Shown here piece by piece: positions 1 through 5,840 of a stretch of DNA of 6,820 nucleotides. Under the pieces are notes generated by a model. That model made no database searches, had not been told where the DNA came from, and saw nothing but the letters and a program-made list of their open reading frames with translations. The stretch is from JBJXGC01 sp046154545 (GTDB taxonomy: Bacteria; Chloroflexota; Dehalococcoidia; Tepidiformales; Tepidiformaceae), in contig JBJXGC010000259.1 in assembly GCA_046154545.1 (NCBI GenBank), positions 1 through 6,820 of the forward strand. Reading direction: 5' to 3'. A program made the position numbers and the translations under genes. The first letter of the stretch is position 1. Every line of letters starts with the position of its first letter.

Positions 1-43
1 CAGCCAGCAGCCAGCAGCCAGCAGCCAGCAGCCAGCAGCCAGC
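1..43. repeat. 7-bp tandem repeat, six copies, cut by window edge
   Basis: Six perfect head-to-tail copies of CAGCCAG plus one extra base run from the first base to 43, where the period breaks. The array probably continues to the left of the window. Because the unit is not a multiple of three, copy-number change would shift any reading frame through it. The plus strand is open here (Gln/Pro/Ala/Ser-rich) until a TAA at 124-126, but nothing else supports a gene end. It lies about 100 bp upstream of the oxidoreductase start. Confidence 0.95.
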
Positions 44-145
44 TCCACGCTTCCCGCAAGACCGTGAACCGCACGCGGCTTGCTCGGCAGGAAAGCGGGC
101 GTCATGTAGCATGCAACCTTACGTAACTTCACGCCGGAGCCCGCC

Positions 146-1837
146 ATGGACCCCGACCGCATCCTCCGTATCGACATGACCACGGGCGCCCTGAGCGAGG
201 AAAGCGCCCCGGAGCGCTACCGCCTGCTCGGTGGCCGCGCCCTCGGCGCCCAGATGCTCCTCGACGAAACGGACGCCCGCGTCCACCCGCTTTCGCCGGA
301 GGCGAAGCTCTTCATCACCACCGGGCTGCTCGGCGGCACCGCCGTCACCACGAGCGGGCGCACCAGCTTCGTCTTCAAGAGCCCGCTCACGGGCGGTACC
401 AAGGAGGCGAACGTCGGCGGCCAGCTCGGCCACCGCCTCGCCCGTCTCGGCTATAAGGCGCTCGTCGTCAGCGGTTCGAGTCCTGATGGCTGGCAGCGCC
501 TCGACATCGATGGCGAAGGCGCCCGCCTTTCGAGCGCGGCCGACCTCGCCGGCCGCTCGAACTACGACCTCCACCGAACGCTCGTCGGCGAAGCGTTGAT
601 GACGCGCGCGGCGGCCACAATCGGCCCGGCGGGCGAGAACCGGATGGCGACCGCCTCTGTCGCCGTTACCGACCCGGAAGGGCGGCCCACCCGCCACGCC
701 GCCCGCGGCGGCCCCGGCGCCGTCATGGGCGCCAAGGGCCTGAAGGCGATCGTCGTCGATGACAGCACGGCGCCACGCGTCCTCAGCGGTAACCGCAAGG
801 AGCAGTTCAGGGCGGAAGTCATCAAGTTCTCGAAGGTCGTCCTTGAAGACCCGCGCACCCACAACCTGAGCAAGACGGGCACGGCCGGCGTCGTCAAGTT
901 CGTGAACCGCCAGAACATCCAGTCGATGCCCACGCGTAACCACCGCCTGGGCACCTGGGAAGGCGCCGACGGGATCAGCGGCCAGATGATCGAAGAGCTC
1001 GGCAAAGAGCGCGGCGGCAAGATGCTGCCCTGCATGGCTGGCTGCATCATCAAGTGCGCCATCCTCTTTAATGATGCGGACGGGAACCACGTGACCACCG
1101 CCTTCGAGTTCGAGAGCATCGCCCTGCTCGGCTCGAACCTGGAGATCGGCCCGGCCGACGCCGTGGCCGAACTCGACCGGCTCTGCGACGACATCGGCCT
1201 CGACACCATCGAAATCGGCAACGCTGTCGGCGTCGCGATGGAGGCCGGTGTCCTCCCCTGGGGGGACTGGGAGGGCACGAAGGCGCTGCTCGAAGATATT
1301 CGGGCGGGCACGCCCATTGGCCGGATCGTCGGCAACGGCACCGCCCATGTCGCGAAGACCTTCGGCATCGACCGCGTGCCCGTCGTCAAGGGACAGGGCC
1401 TCCCGGCCTGGGAGCCGCGGACGCTGAAGGGCATGGGAGTCACCTACAGCACCAGCCCCCAGGGCGCCGACCACACCGCCGGCATGGTCACGGCACGCGG
1501 CGCGACGACCGAGACGCTGATCAAACAGAGCCGCCACGAACAGCTCGTGATGATGGCGATCGATTCCGTGGGCGTCTGCCAGTTCTCGAACGCCCTGCCC
1601 GGGGACATGGCCGTCTTCGTCAGCAACCGCTTCGACATCGATTGGGATGACGCGGCCGTCCTCAAGATGGCCCGCCAGGGGATCGACGCCGAGCGCGAGT
1701 TCAACAAGCGGGCCGGCTTCGGCAAGGACGACGACCGCCTGCCGGCCTGGCTCACCACGGAGGCGCTCCCCCTGCCCGACGGCCCTAGCGTCTTCGACAT
1801 CGCCCCGGAAGATCTCGACCGCGTGTGGGCCGAGTAG
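146..1837 (+). CDS. Aldehyde:ferredoxin oxidoreductase (AOR) family protein, W/Mo-pterin enzyme
   Basis: 563-residue cytoplasmic oxidoreductase of the AOR family, whose members use a tungsten or molybdenum bis-pterin cofactor and one [4Fe-4S] cluster to oxidise aldehydes (or reduce acids) with ferredoxin-like partners. The N-terminal cofactor domain is clear: LLGGRALGAQ near residue 27, TSGRTSFVFKSPLTGG near 69-84, IGPAGENR near 159, and an ARGGPGAVMGAKGLKA glycine-rich stretch near 186-201. Cluster cysteines are C296, C300, C304 and C478. The cofactor-binding DxxGLD motif is D348-D353 and a second DxxGxC is 473-478. Note the CX3CX3C spacing rather than CX2CX3C of the archaeal prototype. The length is slightly under the usual ~600 with no obvious break. 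The ATG is supported by GGAG at 136-139, six bases upstream. Substrate cannot be assigned; no MoaD/ThiS-like or ferredoxin partner gene is adjacent. Confidence 0.93.
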   Translation: MDPDRILRIDMTTGALSEESAPERYRLLGGRALGAQMLLDETDARVHPLSPEAKLFITTGLLGGTAVTTSGRTSFVFKSPLTGGTKEANVGGQLGHRLARLGYKALVVSGSSPDGWQRLDIDGEGARLSSAADLAGRSNYDLHRTLVGEALMTRAAATIGPAGENRMATASVAVTDPEGRPTRHAARGGPGAVMGAKGLKAIVVDDSTAPRVLSGNRKEQFRAEVIKFSKVVLEDPRTHNLSKTGTAGVVKFVNRQNIQSMPTRNHRLGTWEGADGISGQMIEELGKERGGKMLPCMAGCIIKCAILFNDADGNHVTTAFEFESIALLGSNLEIGPADAVAELDRLCDDIGLDTIEIGNAVGVAMEAGVLPWGDWEGTKALLEDIRAGTPIGRIVGNGTAHVAKTFGIDRVPVVKGQGLPAWEPRTLKGMGVTYSTSPQGADHTAGMVTARGATTETLIKQSRHEQLVMMAIDSVGVCQFSNALPGDMAVFVSNRFDIDWDDAAVLKMARQGIDAEREFNKRAGFGKDDDRLPAWLTTEALPLPDGPSVFDIAPEDLDRVWAE

Positions 1838-1854
1838 GGCGGGCCGTCCCCGCC
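1838..1854 (+). terminator. GC hairpin right after the AOR stop codon
   Basis: A 6-bp all-GC stem (GGCGGG / CCCGCC) with a five-base loop begins directly after the TAG stop. There is no following T-run, so it is not a canonical intrinsic terminator. It could stabilise the mRNA 3' end or act as a weak terminator. The remaining intergenic stretch to 1978 holds an 11-bp palindrome at 1909-1919 and a TATGCT box at 1940-1945. Confidence 0.35.
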
Positions 1855-1908
1855 ATCGACGCCTCATCCCCCGGCGCCGCGGGCCGAACGGTGCCGATCA
1901 TCCGGCCG

Positions 1909-1945
1909 TATGGCCCATATCAGCCGCCGGGCGGGCCCGTATGCT
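1909..1945 (+). promoter_or_regulatory. Possible dodecin promoter region with short palindrome
   Basis: TATGCT at 1940-1945 is a plausible -10 box 33 bases before the dodecin ATG. It resembles the TACGCT box that forms a convincing promoter at 6618-6623 on the other strand. No good -35 is visible at 16-18 bp; ATATCA at 1917-1922 matches only three of six bases. An 11-bp palindrome, TATGGCCCATA (1909-1919), lies where a regulator could bind. Weak evidence overall. Confidence 0.3.
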
Positions 1946-1978
1946 CAGCCCCGCGCAGATAGGCGCCGGAGGATCACC

Positions 1979-2212
1979 ATGGCGGCACACACCTATAAAG
2001 TCATCGAGCTGGTCGGCTCTTCGGACAAGAGCGTCGAGGACGCGATCGAAGGGGCGGTGGGGCGAGCAGCCGAGACGCTGAAAAACCTGGACTGGTTCGA
2101 AATGAAAGAAGTCCGGGGCCAGATCGAGGGCGGCAAGGTGAAGTGGTACCAGGTCAAGCTCGCCGTTGGCTTCCGCGTCCTCGACCCGGCGGACGTCCAC
2201 CGCGAGGCGTAG
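1979..2212 (+). CDS. Dodecin family flavin-binding protein
   Basis: 77-residue dodecin. Family members assemble as hollow dodecamers that bind flavins (riboflavin, FMN or FAD) in stacked pairs and act as flavin buffers or stores. Visible hallmarks are the opening strand HTYKVIELVG (4-13), a single helix roughly 17-35, the NLDWFEMKEVRG segment (36-47) with W39 as the flavin-stacking tryptophan, and the GGKVKWYQVKLAVGFRVL strands (51-68) with Q58 nineteen residues after W39, as in known dodecins. Length is typical. The frame is open upstream to an ATG at 1910, but the 1979 start is chosen because GGAGG (1968-1972) sits six bases before it and the protein then begins where dodecins begin. It lies alone between the AOR and nitroreductase genes, with 141 and 63 bp on either side. 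Confidence 0.95.
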   Translation: MAAHTYKVIELVGSSDKSVEDAIEGAVGRAAETLKNLDWFEMKEVRGQIEGGKVKWYQVKLAVGFRVLDPADVHREA

Positions 2213-2227
2213 GCACGGGCGATCGGC

Positions 2228-2233
2228 TACGCT
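2228..2233 (+). promoter_or_regulatory. Possible -10 box upstream of nitroreductase
   Basis: TACGCT here equals the -10 hexamer of the well-formed MOSC promoter on the minus strand and sits 42 bases before the nitroreductase ATG. No recognisable -35 lies 16-18 bp upstream; that region is inside the dodecin 3' end. Only suggestive. Confidence 0.25.
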
Positions 2234-2264
2234 CCGCACGCGGGCGCCAGCCGTGGCGAGCCGC

Positions 2265-2269
2265 AGGAG
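2265..2269 (+). promoter_or_regulatory. Ribosome-binding site that decides the nitroreductase start
   Basis: AGGAG ends immediately before one ATG (2270) and six bases before a second in-frame ATG (2276). Zero spacing is not usable, while six matches the spacing in the AOR and dodecin genes. The second ATG is therefore the likely start, removing two residues from the longest reading. Confidence 0.75.
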
Positions 2270-2275
2270 ATGGCC

Positions 2276-2941
2276 ATGCAGCTTTATGACGTCATGCGGA
2301 CCGCCTTCTCGGCCCGCGAATTCACCGCGGACCCGGTGCCCGACGAGGTGCTTGCCCGGATCTTCGAGAACGCCCGTTTCGCGCCGTCTGGCGGAAACCG
2401 CCAGGGTGGCCACGTCATCGTTGTCCGCGATGCCGCGACGAAGGCGGCCATCGCGGGACTGGCTGCGCCCGCCGCGAAACGCTACGCCGCCCAGGTGCGC
2501 GCGGGCGAGTTCCCCTGGAACACGATCGTGCCGACCGCCCTTGATGCGGCCGCCTTCGCCGCCATGCCAGCGCCGCCGCTGCTCACCGAAACGTATATCA
2601 AGGCCCCCGTCCTCCTCGTGGTCTGCGTCGATCTGCGGGTCGTGGCCTCGGTCGATTCGGAACTCGACCGCATCGGCGTCATCTCGGGGGCGAGCATCTA
2701 CCCGCTCGTCTGGAACATCCTCCTCGGCCTGCGCAACGAGGGCTACGGCGGCGCCCTGACGACGATGCCGGTCATGCAGGAGCCGGAGCTGCAGGCCCTC
2801 CTCGGGCTCCCGGCCTACGTGGCGGTCGCGGCCGTCTTGCCGGCGGGTCGGCCGGTGAAGCAGCTGACGAAGCTGCGGCGCAAGGCGGTGGCGGAGTTCG
2901 TCACCCGGGAGCGCTGGGGCGGGACCGCATTCGAGGGTTGA
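2276..2941 (+). CDS. Nitroreductase family FMN oxidoreductase
   Basis: 221-residue member of the FMN-dependent nitroreductase superfamily: cytoplasmic, usually dimeric, NAD(P)H-driven enzymes that reduce nitro groups, quinones, flavins or halogenated aromatics. The sequence shows the N-terminal phosphate-binding segment SAREFTADPVPDEVL (12-26, R14), the APSGGNRQ FMN motif (37-43 region), the central dimer-interface helix GASIYPLVWNILLGLRNEGYGGALTT (about 138-163) and a C-terminal LGLPAYVAVAAVLPAGRP strand-turn (177-193), followed by a basic KLRRK patch. Length is normal. Substrate cannot be deduced: the family is broad and the neighbours (dodecin, a flavin binder, upstream) only hint at a shared flavin theme. 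It ends with TGA, which shows TGA functions as a stop in this genome. Confidence 0.92.
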   Translation: MQLYDVMRTAFSAREFTADPVPDEVLARIFENARFAPSGGNRQGGHVIVVRDAATKAAIAGLAAPAAKRYAAQVRAGEFPWNTIVPTALDAAAFAAMPAPPLLTETYIKAPVLLVVCVDLRVVASVDSELDRIGVISGASIYPLVWNILLGLRNEGYGGALTTMPVMQEPELQALLGLPAYVAVAAVLPAGRPVKQLTKLRRKAVAEFVTRERWGGTAFEG

Positions 2942-3171
2942 GGCTTCAGACGGGGCGCCACGGCTGTGACGAGCGCGTGGTCTTCCGCGATTTGCGCCGG
3001 GGCCTAGGCGCACCATGATACGCTGGTTGAGTGGAGGTACCCCGGCTGCCTCCGCAACCGCACGTGGGCCAGCCGCGTGATCCGGGGTATGTCGAAGGGC
3101 GGGAGGCGGCGGGTCGGCCCCATGACACACGAACGGTCTGCCGCGATCGTCCCCCAACCCCTGACGTCGTC
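2942..3171. other. Non-coding stretch between nitroreductase and the two-gene module
   Basis: About 230 bases with no gene I can support. It holds a TACGCT box (3019-3024), a long imperfect hairpin (3025-3059) and an in-frame GTG at 3031 that could extend the following gene. A weak 5-bp inverted repeat at 2958-2962 / 2976-2980 follows the nitroreductase but lacks a T-run. The short frames on both strands here have no recognisable protein character. Confidence 0.6.
3025..3059 (+). other. Imperfect hairpin in the leader of the toxin-antitoxin-like module
   Basis: GGTTG (3025-3029) pairs with CAACC (3055-3059), and GGAGG (3033-3037) with CCTCC (3049-3053), around an 11-base loop. The two stems are separated by three bases on one side and one on the other. 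It starts directly after TACGCT (3019-3024). It could be an operator, an RNA leader structure or a T-less terminator; the sequence does not decide. Confidence 0.4.
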
Positions 3172-3450
3172 GTGACTACGGTCCGATTTTACGTGAACCC
3201 CGAAACGCAGATGCCGCATGTGTTCGACCATGGCACTACGGAAGAAGAAGCACGCGATGCCGTAGAAGCGCCGATCGAAGACCGCCCCGGGCGGCTTGGT
3301 GCGCGGATCGCCATCGGCCGGACTACCGAAGGCCGCTGGTTACGAGTAATCTACCGATTGGAGAGCGCAGACGTGCTGCTGGTAATCACAGCGTATCCGC
3401 TTCCAGCGAGAGCATTACGGGCGCTTCGACGCCGAGTGAGAACGCGATGA
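3172..3450 (+). CDS. Putative DUF4258/BrnT-like toxin-type protein
   Basis: 92-residue small basic protein whose layout resembles DUF4258/BrnT-like RNase-toxin families. It has an N-terminal strand RFYVNPETQMPHVFDHG with H16 and H20, a short helix of acidic residues (TTEEEARDAVEAP, 22-34), the GARIAIGRTTEGRWLRVIY strands (43-61), VLLVITAYPL (68-77) and an arginine-rich tail. It overlaps the next gene by four bases (ATGA), the tight coupling usual for toxin-antitoxin pairs, with the toxin-like gene first as in BrnTA. The start is uncertain: GTG at 3172 gives the family-like N terminus but has no ribosome-binding site. An in-frame GTG at 3031 lies exactly six bases after a TACGCT box and could be a leaderless start adding 47 residues of Pro/Arg-rich sequence. 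Codon choice looks less GC-rich than the neighbours, hinting at acquisition. Family assignment is from memory of the pattern and toxicity is inferred. Confidence 0.62.
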   Translation: MTTVRFYVNPETQMPHVFDHGTTEEEARDAVEAPIEDRPGRLGARIAIGRTTEGRWLRVIYRLESADVLLVITAYPLPARALRALRRRVRTR

Positions 3451-3734
3451 CAAGAAGACAGGCCATTCGCCCTGTGGCCCCCACCCCAACGGAAATAGCG
3501 CGGACCTATGACGCAATGACGGACGATGATTGGCTGGCCGACGACAACGCGGCATGGGGCAGCGCCCCTATGACCGCCATTTTCGTGCCCACGCATCTCG
3601 TGGCGGCAGTCAGATCGCTAATCGCGGCCGACAGCGCCGACGCCGACGCCCCTCCTCTGGAGGCTACGCCCCCGCAGACCGGGCCCGATGTCGCAATAAA
3701 GTCCAAACGGGTCGCCCGCGCGAGAGCCGGATAG
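3447..3734 (+). CDS. Putative antitoxin-type partner of the preceding gene
   Basis: 95-residue protein starting inside the stop codon of the upstream gene (ATGA overlap), so the two are almost certainly co-translated. The middle has an acidic segment, YDAMTDDDWLADDNAAW (about 25-41), then VPTHLVAAVRSLIA (48-61), a short amphipathic motif of the kind seen in small antitoxin-like partners of such genes. The C-terminal third is Pro/Ala-rich and then basic (KSKRVARARAG), probably disordered. No classical DNA-binding domain is recognisable. The antitoxin role rests on size, acidity, overlap and gene order, not on a firm family match. It ends at TAG, within a perfect 10-bp palindrome GATAGCTATC (3730-3739). 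Confidence 0.5.
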   Translation: MTRRQAIRPVAPTPTEIARTYDAMTDDDWLADDNAAWGSAPMTAIFVPTHLVAAVRSLIAADSADADAPPLEATPPQTGPDVAIKSKRVARARAG

Positions 3735-3775
3735 CTATCGCCACGACTCCTTCCTATCGCACCAGGACCGTTGCA

Positions 3776-3798
3776 CGGGCACGCCGTGCTCGTGCCCG
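3776..3798 (+). terminator. Perfect 8-bp GC hairpin between antitoxin-like gene and tesB
   Basis: CGGGCACG (3776-3783) pairs perfectly with CGTGCCCG (3791-3798) around a seven-base loop. An alternative, smaller pairing (GCAC / GTGC) can form inside it. There is no T-run downstream, so it is either a Rho-type or weak terminator for the two-gene module or a leader structure of tesB, which starts 57 bases later. Confidence 0.4.
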
Positions 3799-3854
3799 AG
3801 AGCGGCTGCCGGTCCAACGAAATCTGCCATTGGGGATCTCCCAGAAAGAATCGG

Positions 3855-4715
3855 ATGTCTGACAAAGCCCTCGCGCACCTCCTGCGCGTCCTCGACCTCA
3901 AGCCCACTGGACCCGACCGTTTCCAGGCCATCACCGAGCAGGAGGAAGGGCGGCTGTTCGGCGGCCTCATCCTCGGCCAGGCCGTGATCGCTGCTGGCCG
4001 GACGGTCGAACAGGGCACCATCCATTCCATGCACGGCTACTTCCTCCGGGGTGGCCGCCCGGCCAAGCCGATCGACTACGTGGTCGAGCGCATCCGCGAC
4101 GGCCGCAACTTCACCGGGCGGCGGGTCACCGCCCTCCAGGATGGGTCCGACATCATCTTCGAGGCCTCGCTCAGTTTCACCGCGCCCGAAGACGGCATCG
4201 CCTACCAGGACCCGATGCCGGCCGCCGTCGGCCCGGAAGGGCAGCCGGAATGGTGGGACACCCTCGGGACCGCGCCCGACCAGCAGCGCGAGCGGATGCG
4301 CCGCCACTGGATCAACCCGATCGAAGTGCGCGCCGGCGAAGAAGGCGGTTCCCAGCGCCCGATCGCCGAGCGCCTGCCCCACCGCAAGGTCTGGGGGCGG
4401 CCGGTCGCGCCCCTGCCTGATGACCCGCTCATCCACGCCGCGGCCATCGCCTACTTCAGCGATAGCGGCATGATCGCGACCGTCGCCAGCGTCTTCGGCA
4501 TGTGGCAACCCGGCGGCGCCACCGCCAGCCTCGACCACAGCATCTGGTGGCACCACCCGCCGCGCTTCGATGACTGGCTGCTTTACACGACGGACAGCCC
4601 GGTCGCGAACGCCGCCCGGGGCCTGATCTGGGGTGCGATGTACGACACCGGGGGCCGCCGGGTCGTCTCGGTGGCGCAGGAAGGCCTCTTTCGGCGCCCC
4701 GCCGCGAGGCCCTGA
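3855..4715 (+). CDS. tesB: Acyl-CoA thioesterase II (TesB)
   Basis: 286-residue double-hotdog thioesterase, the same length as E. coli TesB. It hydrolyses medium- and long-chain acyl-CoA to free fatty acid and CoA in the cytoplasm. The N-terminal hotdog contains EEGRLFGGLILGQAVIAAGRTV (30-51), HSMHGYFLRGG (57-67) and an R-DGRNFTGRRVTALQDG stretch (81-97). The C-terminal hotdog contains AYFSDSGM (199-206), ASLDHSIWWHHPP (224-236), WLLYTTDSP (241-249) and VSVAQEGLFR (271-280). Aligned by eye to the E. coli catalytic triad Asp204/Thr228/Gln278, the equivalents are D203, S225 (Ser for Thr) and Q275, with the 50-residue spacing of the last two kept. The frame is open upstream, but ATG 3855 gives the normal N terminus; only a weak purine-rich AGAAAG (3843-3848) precedes it. 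It forms an operon with the phosphatase three bases downstream. Confidence 0.93.
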   Translation: MSDKALAHLLRVLDLKPTGPDRFQAITEQEEGRLFGGLILGQAVIAAGRTVEQGTIHSMHGYFLRGGRPAKPIDYVVERIRDGRNFTGRRVTALQDGSDIIFEASLSFTAPEDGIAYQDPMPAAVGPEGQPEWWDTLGTAPDQQRERMRRHWINPIEVRAGEEGGSQRPIAERLPHRKVWGRPVAPLPDDPLIHAAAIAYFSDSGMIATVASVFGMWQPGGATASLDHSIWWHHPPRFDDWLLYTTDSPVANAARGLIWGAMYDTGGRRVVSVAQEGLFRRPAARP

Positions 4716-4718
4716 GCG

Positions 4719-5243
4719 ATGGCCCGCCTCTACTGGGTCGAAGGGTTCTCGCCGGTCCGCATCGCCGTCGTTGAACGCCCCCGAGGCGGCGATTGGCTGG
4801 ACGGCGAGATGCGTGCCCTCCGGGCAGCGGGGCTGGACATCCTCGTCTCGGCCCTGCAGCCGCTGGAGGTACGGGAGACCTGGCTCGAACGCGAAGCCGA
4901 GGCAGCGACGGCCGCCGGGATTGAGTTCCTCAGTTTCCCCATCGGCAACATGCTCACGCCGGTGATGTCCGAGGCCTTGCCCGTCCTGGAGGAACTCGCC
5001 GCCGACCTGAGGGAGGGCCGCAGCGTGGCCGCCCACTGCCACGCCAGCCAGGGCCGGGGGCCAACCATCGTCGCCTCGCTCCTCACCCTCCTCGGCCACG
5101 ACCCGGCCGAGGTCTGGGCCCGGATCCGGCTTGCGCGGGGGCTCGTCGTCCCCGACACCGACGCCCAGCGGCGCTGGGTCGCGGAGCTCGTCCGCCATGC
5201 CCGCCGCGACTGGCGCGGCCCGGCGCCGGGACGCCCGGGATGA
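4719..5243 (+). CDS. Protein-tyrosine/dual-specificity phosphatase-like protein, atypical active site
   Basis: 174-residue protein with the fold pattern of small dual-specificity/tyrosine phosphatases. Its CX5R P-loop is AAHCHASQGRGPT, with C107 as the nucleophile position and R113 as the phosphate-binding arginine, preceded by H106 as usual. The N-terminal part (YWVEGFSPVRIAVVERPRGGDWL, 5-27; AAGLDILVSALQPLEV, 36-51) matches the related bacterial family. Two positions depart from the consensus. The general-acid loop, normally FPIPDRxVP, reads FPIGNMLTP (73-81), so the catalytic Asp is Asn77. The P-loop has SQGRG in place of the common GxGRS. It may therefore be a slow phosphatase or a phosphate-binding pseudophosphatase. 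It starts three bases after tesB stops, so it is co-transcribed; GAGG inside the end of tesB may serve as ribosome-binding site. Substrate unknown. Confidence 0.8.
   Translation: MARLYWVEGFSPVRIAVVERPRGGDWLDGEMRALRAAGLDILVSALQPLEVRETWLEREAEAATAAGIEFLSFPIGNMLTPVMSEALPVLEELAADLREGRSVAAHCHASQGRGPTIVASLLTLLGHDPAEVWARIRLARGLVVPDTDAQRRWVAELVRHARRDWRGPAPGRPG
5219..5239. terminator. Overlapping GC inverted repeats at the convergent gene ends
   Basis: A perfect 12-bp palindrome, CCCGGCGCCGGG (5219-5230), overlaps a second inverted repeat CCGGG-acg-CCCGG (5226-5238), at the end of the phosphatase gene. The 15-bp gap to the end of the converging TetR gene leaves little other room for a terminator. With no T-run on either strand, a bidirectional terminator is possible but not demonstrated. 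Confidence 0.3.
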
Positions 5244-5258
5244 TGGCGAAGGACCGCT

Positions 5259-5840
5259 TCAGGCCGCGGCGGCCATGAGCCGCGCCGCCGCCAACCGTGC
5301 TGCTTCTATTGGTTCCAGCGATGAGAATACCGCCGACTGGACGATCGCCCCATCGACGAGGACGGCCAGCTCAGCGGCCCGTGCCTCCGCGCCGCCGACC
5401 CCGGCCTTCGCCACCATCCCCTGAAGGTAAGCCCGGAGGCCGCGCTTGTGCCGGGCGATGATCTCCCGATGGAGATCGTCGATCTCGCAGACCTCGGCCG
5501 CTGTGTTGAGGAAGGCGCAGCCGCGATACCCGGGCGAAGACGCCCAGGCCGCCAGCGCGCCGAAGACAGCGTCGATTGGCCCGAGGCCGTCCGCCTCGAG
5601 TCTCGCGACGGCGGACGTGAGCCAGCCCATCCACGCCTGGTGGCGCGACTCCAGCCAGGCCGCCACCAGCGCACGTTTCGACGGATAGAGACTGTAAAGC
5701 CGCCGCAATGAGACGCCCGCGGCGTCGCGTACCTCAATCATGCCGGCCCCACCAACCCCACGCGCGTAGAAAACGGCGTCAGCAGCCCCGATGATCGCGC
5801 GCCGGGCCGCCTCGTCCGTGGCACCAGCCGCGAGGCTCAT
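5259..5840 (-). CDS. TetR/AcrR family transcriptional regulator
   Basis: 193-residue TetR-type repressor. The N-terminal DNA-binding domain covers about residues 10-62: RRAIIGAADAVFYARG leads into the helix-turn-helix with VRDAAGVSLRRLYSLYPSKRALV (37-59), the typical TetR recognition-helix ending. The ligand-binding domain carries PGYRGCAFLNTAAEV (103-117), a signature of the TetR branch that contains LmrA/YxaF-like proteins. C108 and C118 might allow thiol sensing, though this is speculative. Its ATG overlaps the stop of the upstream MOSC gene by four bases (ATGA on the minus strand), so it is the second gene of that operon. Two near-palindromic 18-bp sites at the MOSC promoter (6601-6618, 6624-6641) are natural candidates for its operators, giving autoregulation and control of the MOSC gene, and possibly of the divergent gene. 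Inducer unknown. Confidence 0.92.
   Translation of the reverse strand: MSLAAGATDEAARRAIIGAADAVFYARGVGGAGMIEVRDAAGVSLRRLYSLYPSKRALVAAWLESRHQAWMGWLTSAVARLEADGLGPIDAVFGALAAWASSPGYRGCAFLNTAAEVCEIDDLHREIIARHKRGLRAYLQGMVAKAGVGGAEARAAELAVLVDGAIVQSAVFSSLEPIEAARLAAARLMAAAA

Noticed and set aside
80..112. Possible AOR promoter (TTGCTC with TAGCAT or CATGTA downstream)
   Set aside because: Either the spacing (21 bp) or the -10 match (two of six) is poor, so I do not report it as a feature.
119..1867. Long minus-strand open frame of about 580 residues opposite the AOR gene
   Set aside because: It is the antisense shadow of a GC-rich coding region: low-complexity Ala/Arg/Gly/Asp composition and no family motifs. 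The plus strand has clear AOR motifs and a ribosome-binding site.
1910..1978. Upstream ATG extending dodecin by 23 residues
   Set aside because: The extension is Arg-rich and unlike any dodecin N terminus, and the GGAGG site serves the ATG at 1979.
1898..3157. Minus-strand open frame spanning the dodecin and nitroreductase genes
   Set aside because: It crosses two recognisable plus-strand genes and their intergenic regions, with Arg/His/Asp-rich composition typical of antisense frames.
3730..3739. Perfect palindrome GATAGCTATC at the antitoxin-like gene stop
   Set aside because: Ten bases of symmetry can occur by chance and no second copy or nearby promoter supports an operator role.
3735..5198. 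Minus-strand open frame of about 490 residues opposite tesB and the phosphatase
   Set aside because: Antisense shadow; no domain pattern, and tesB motifs are unambiguous on the other strand.
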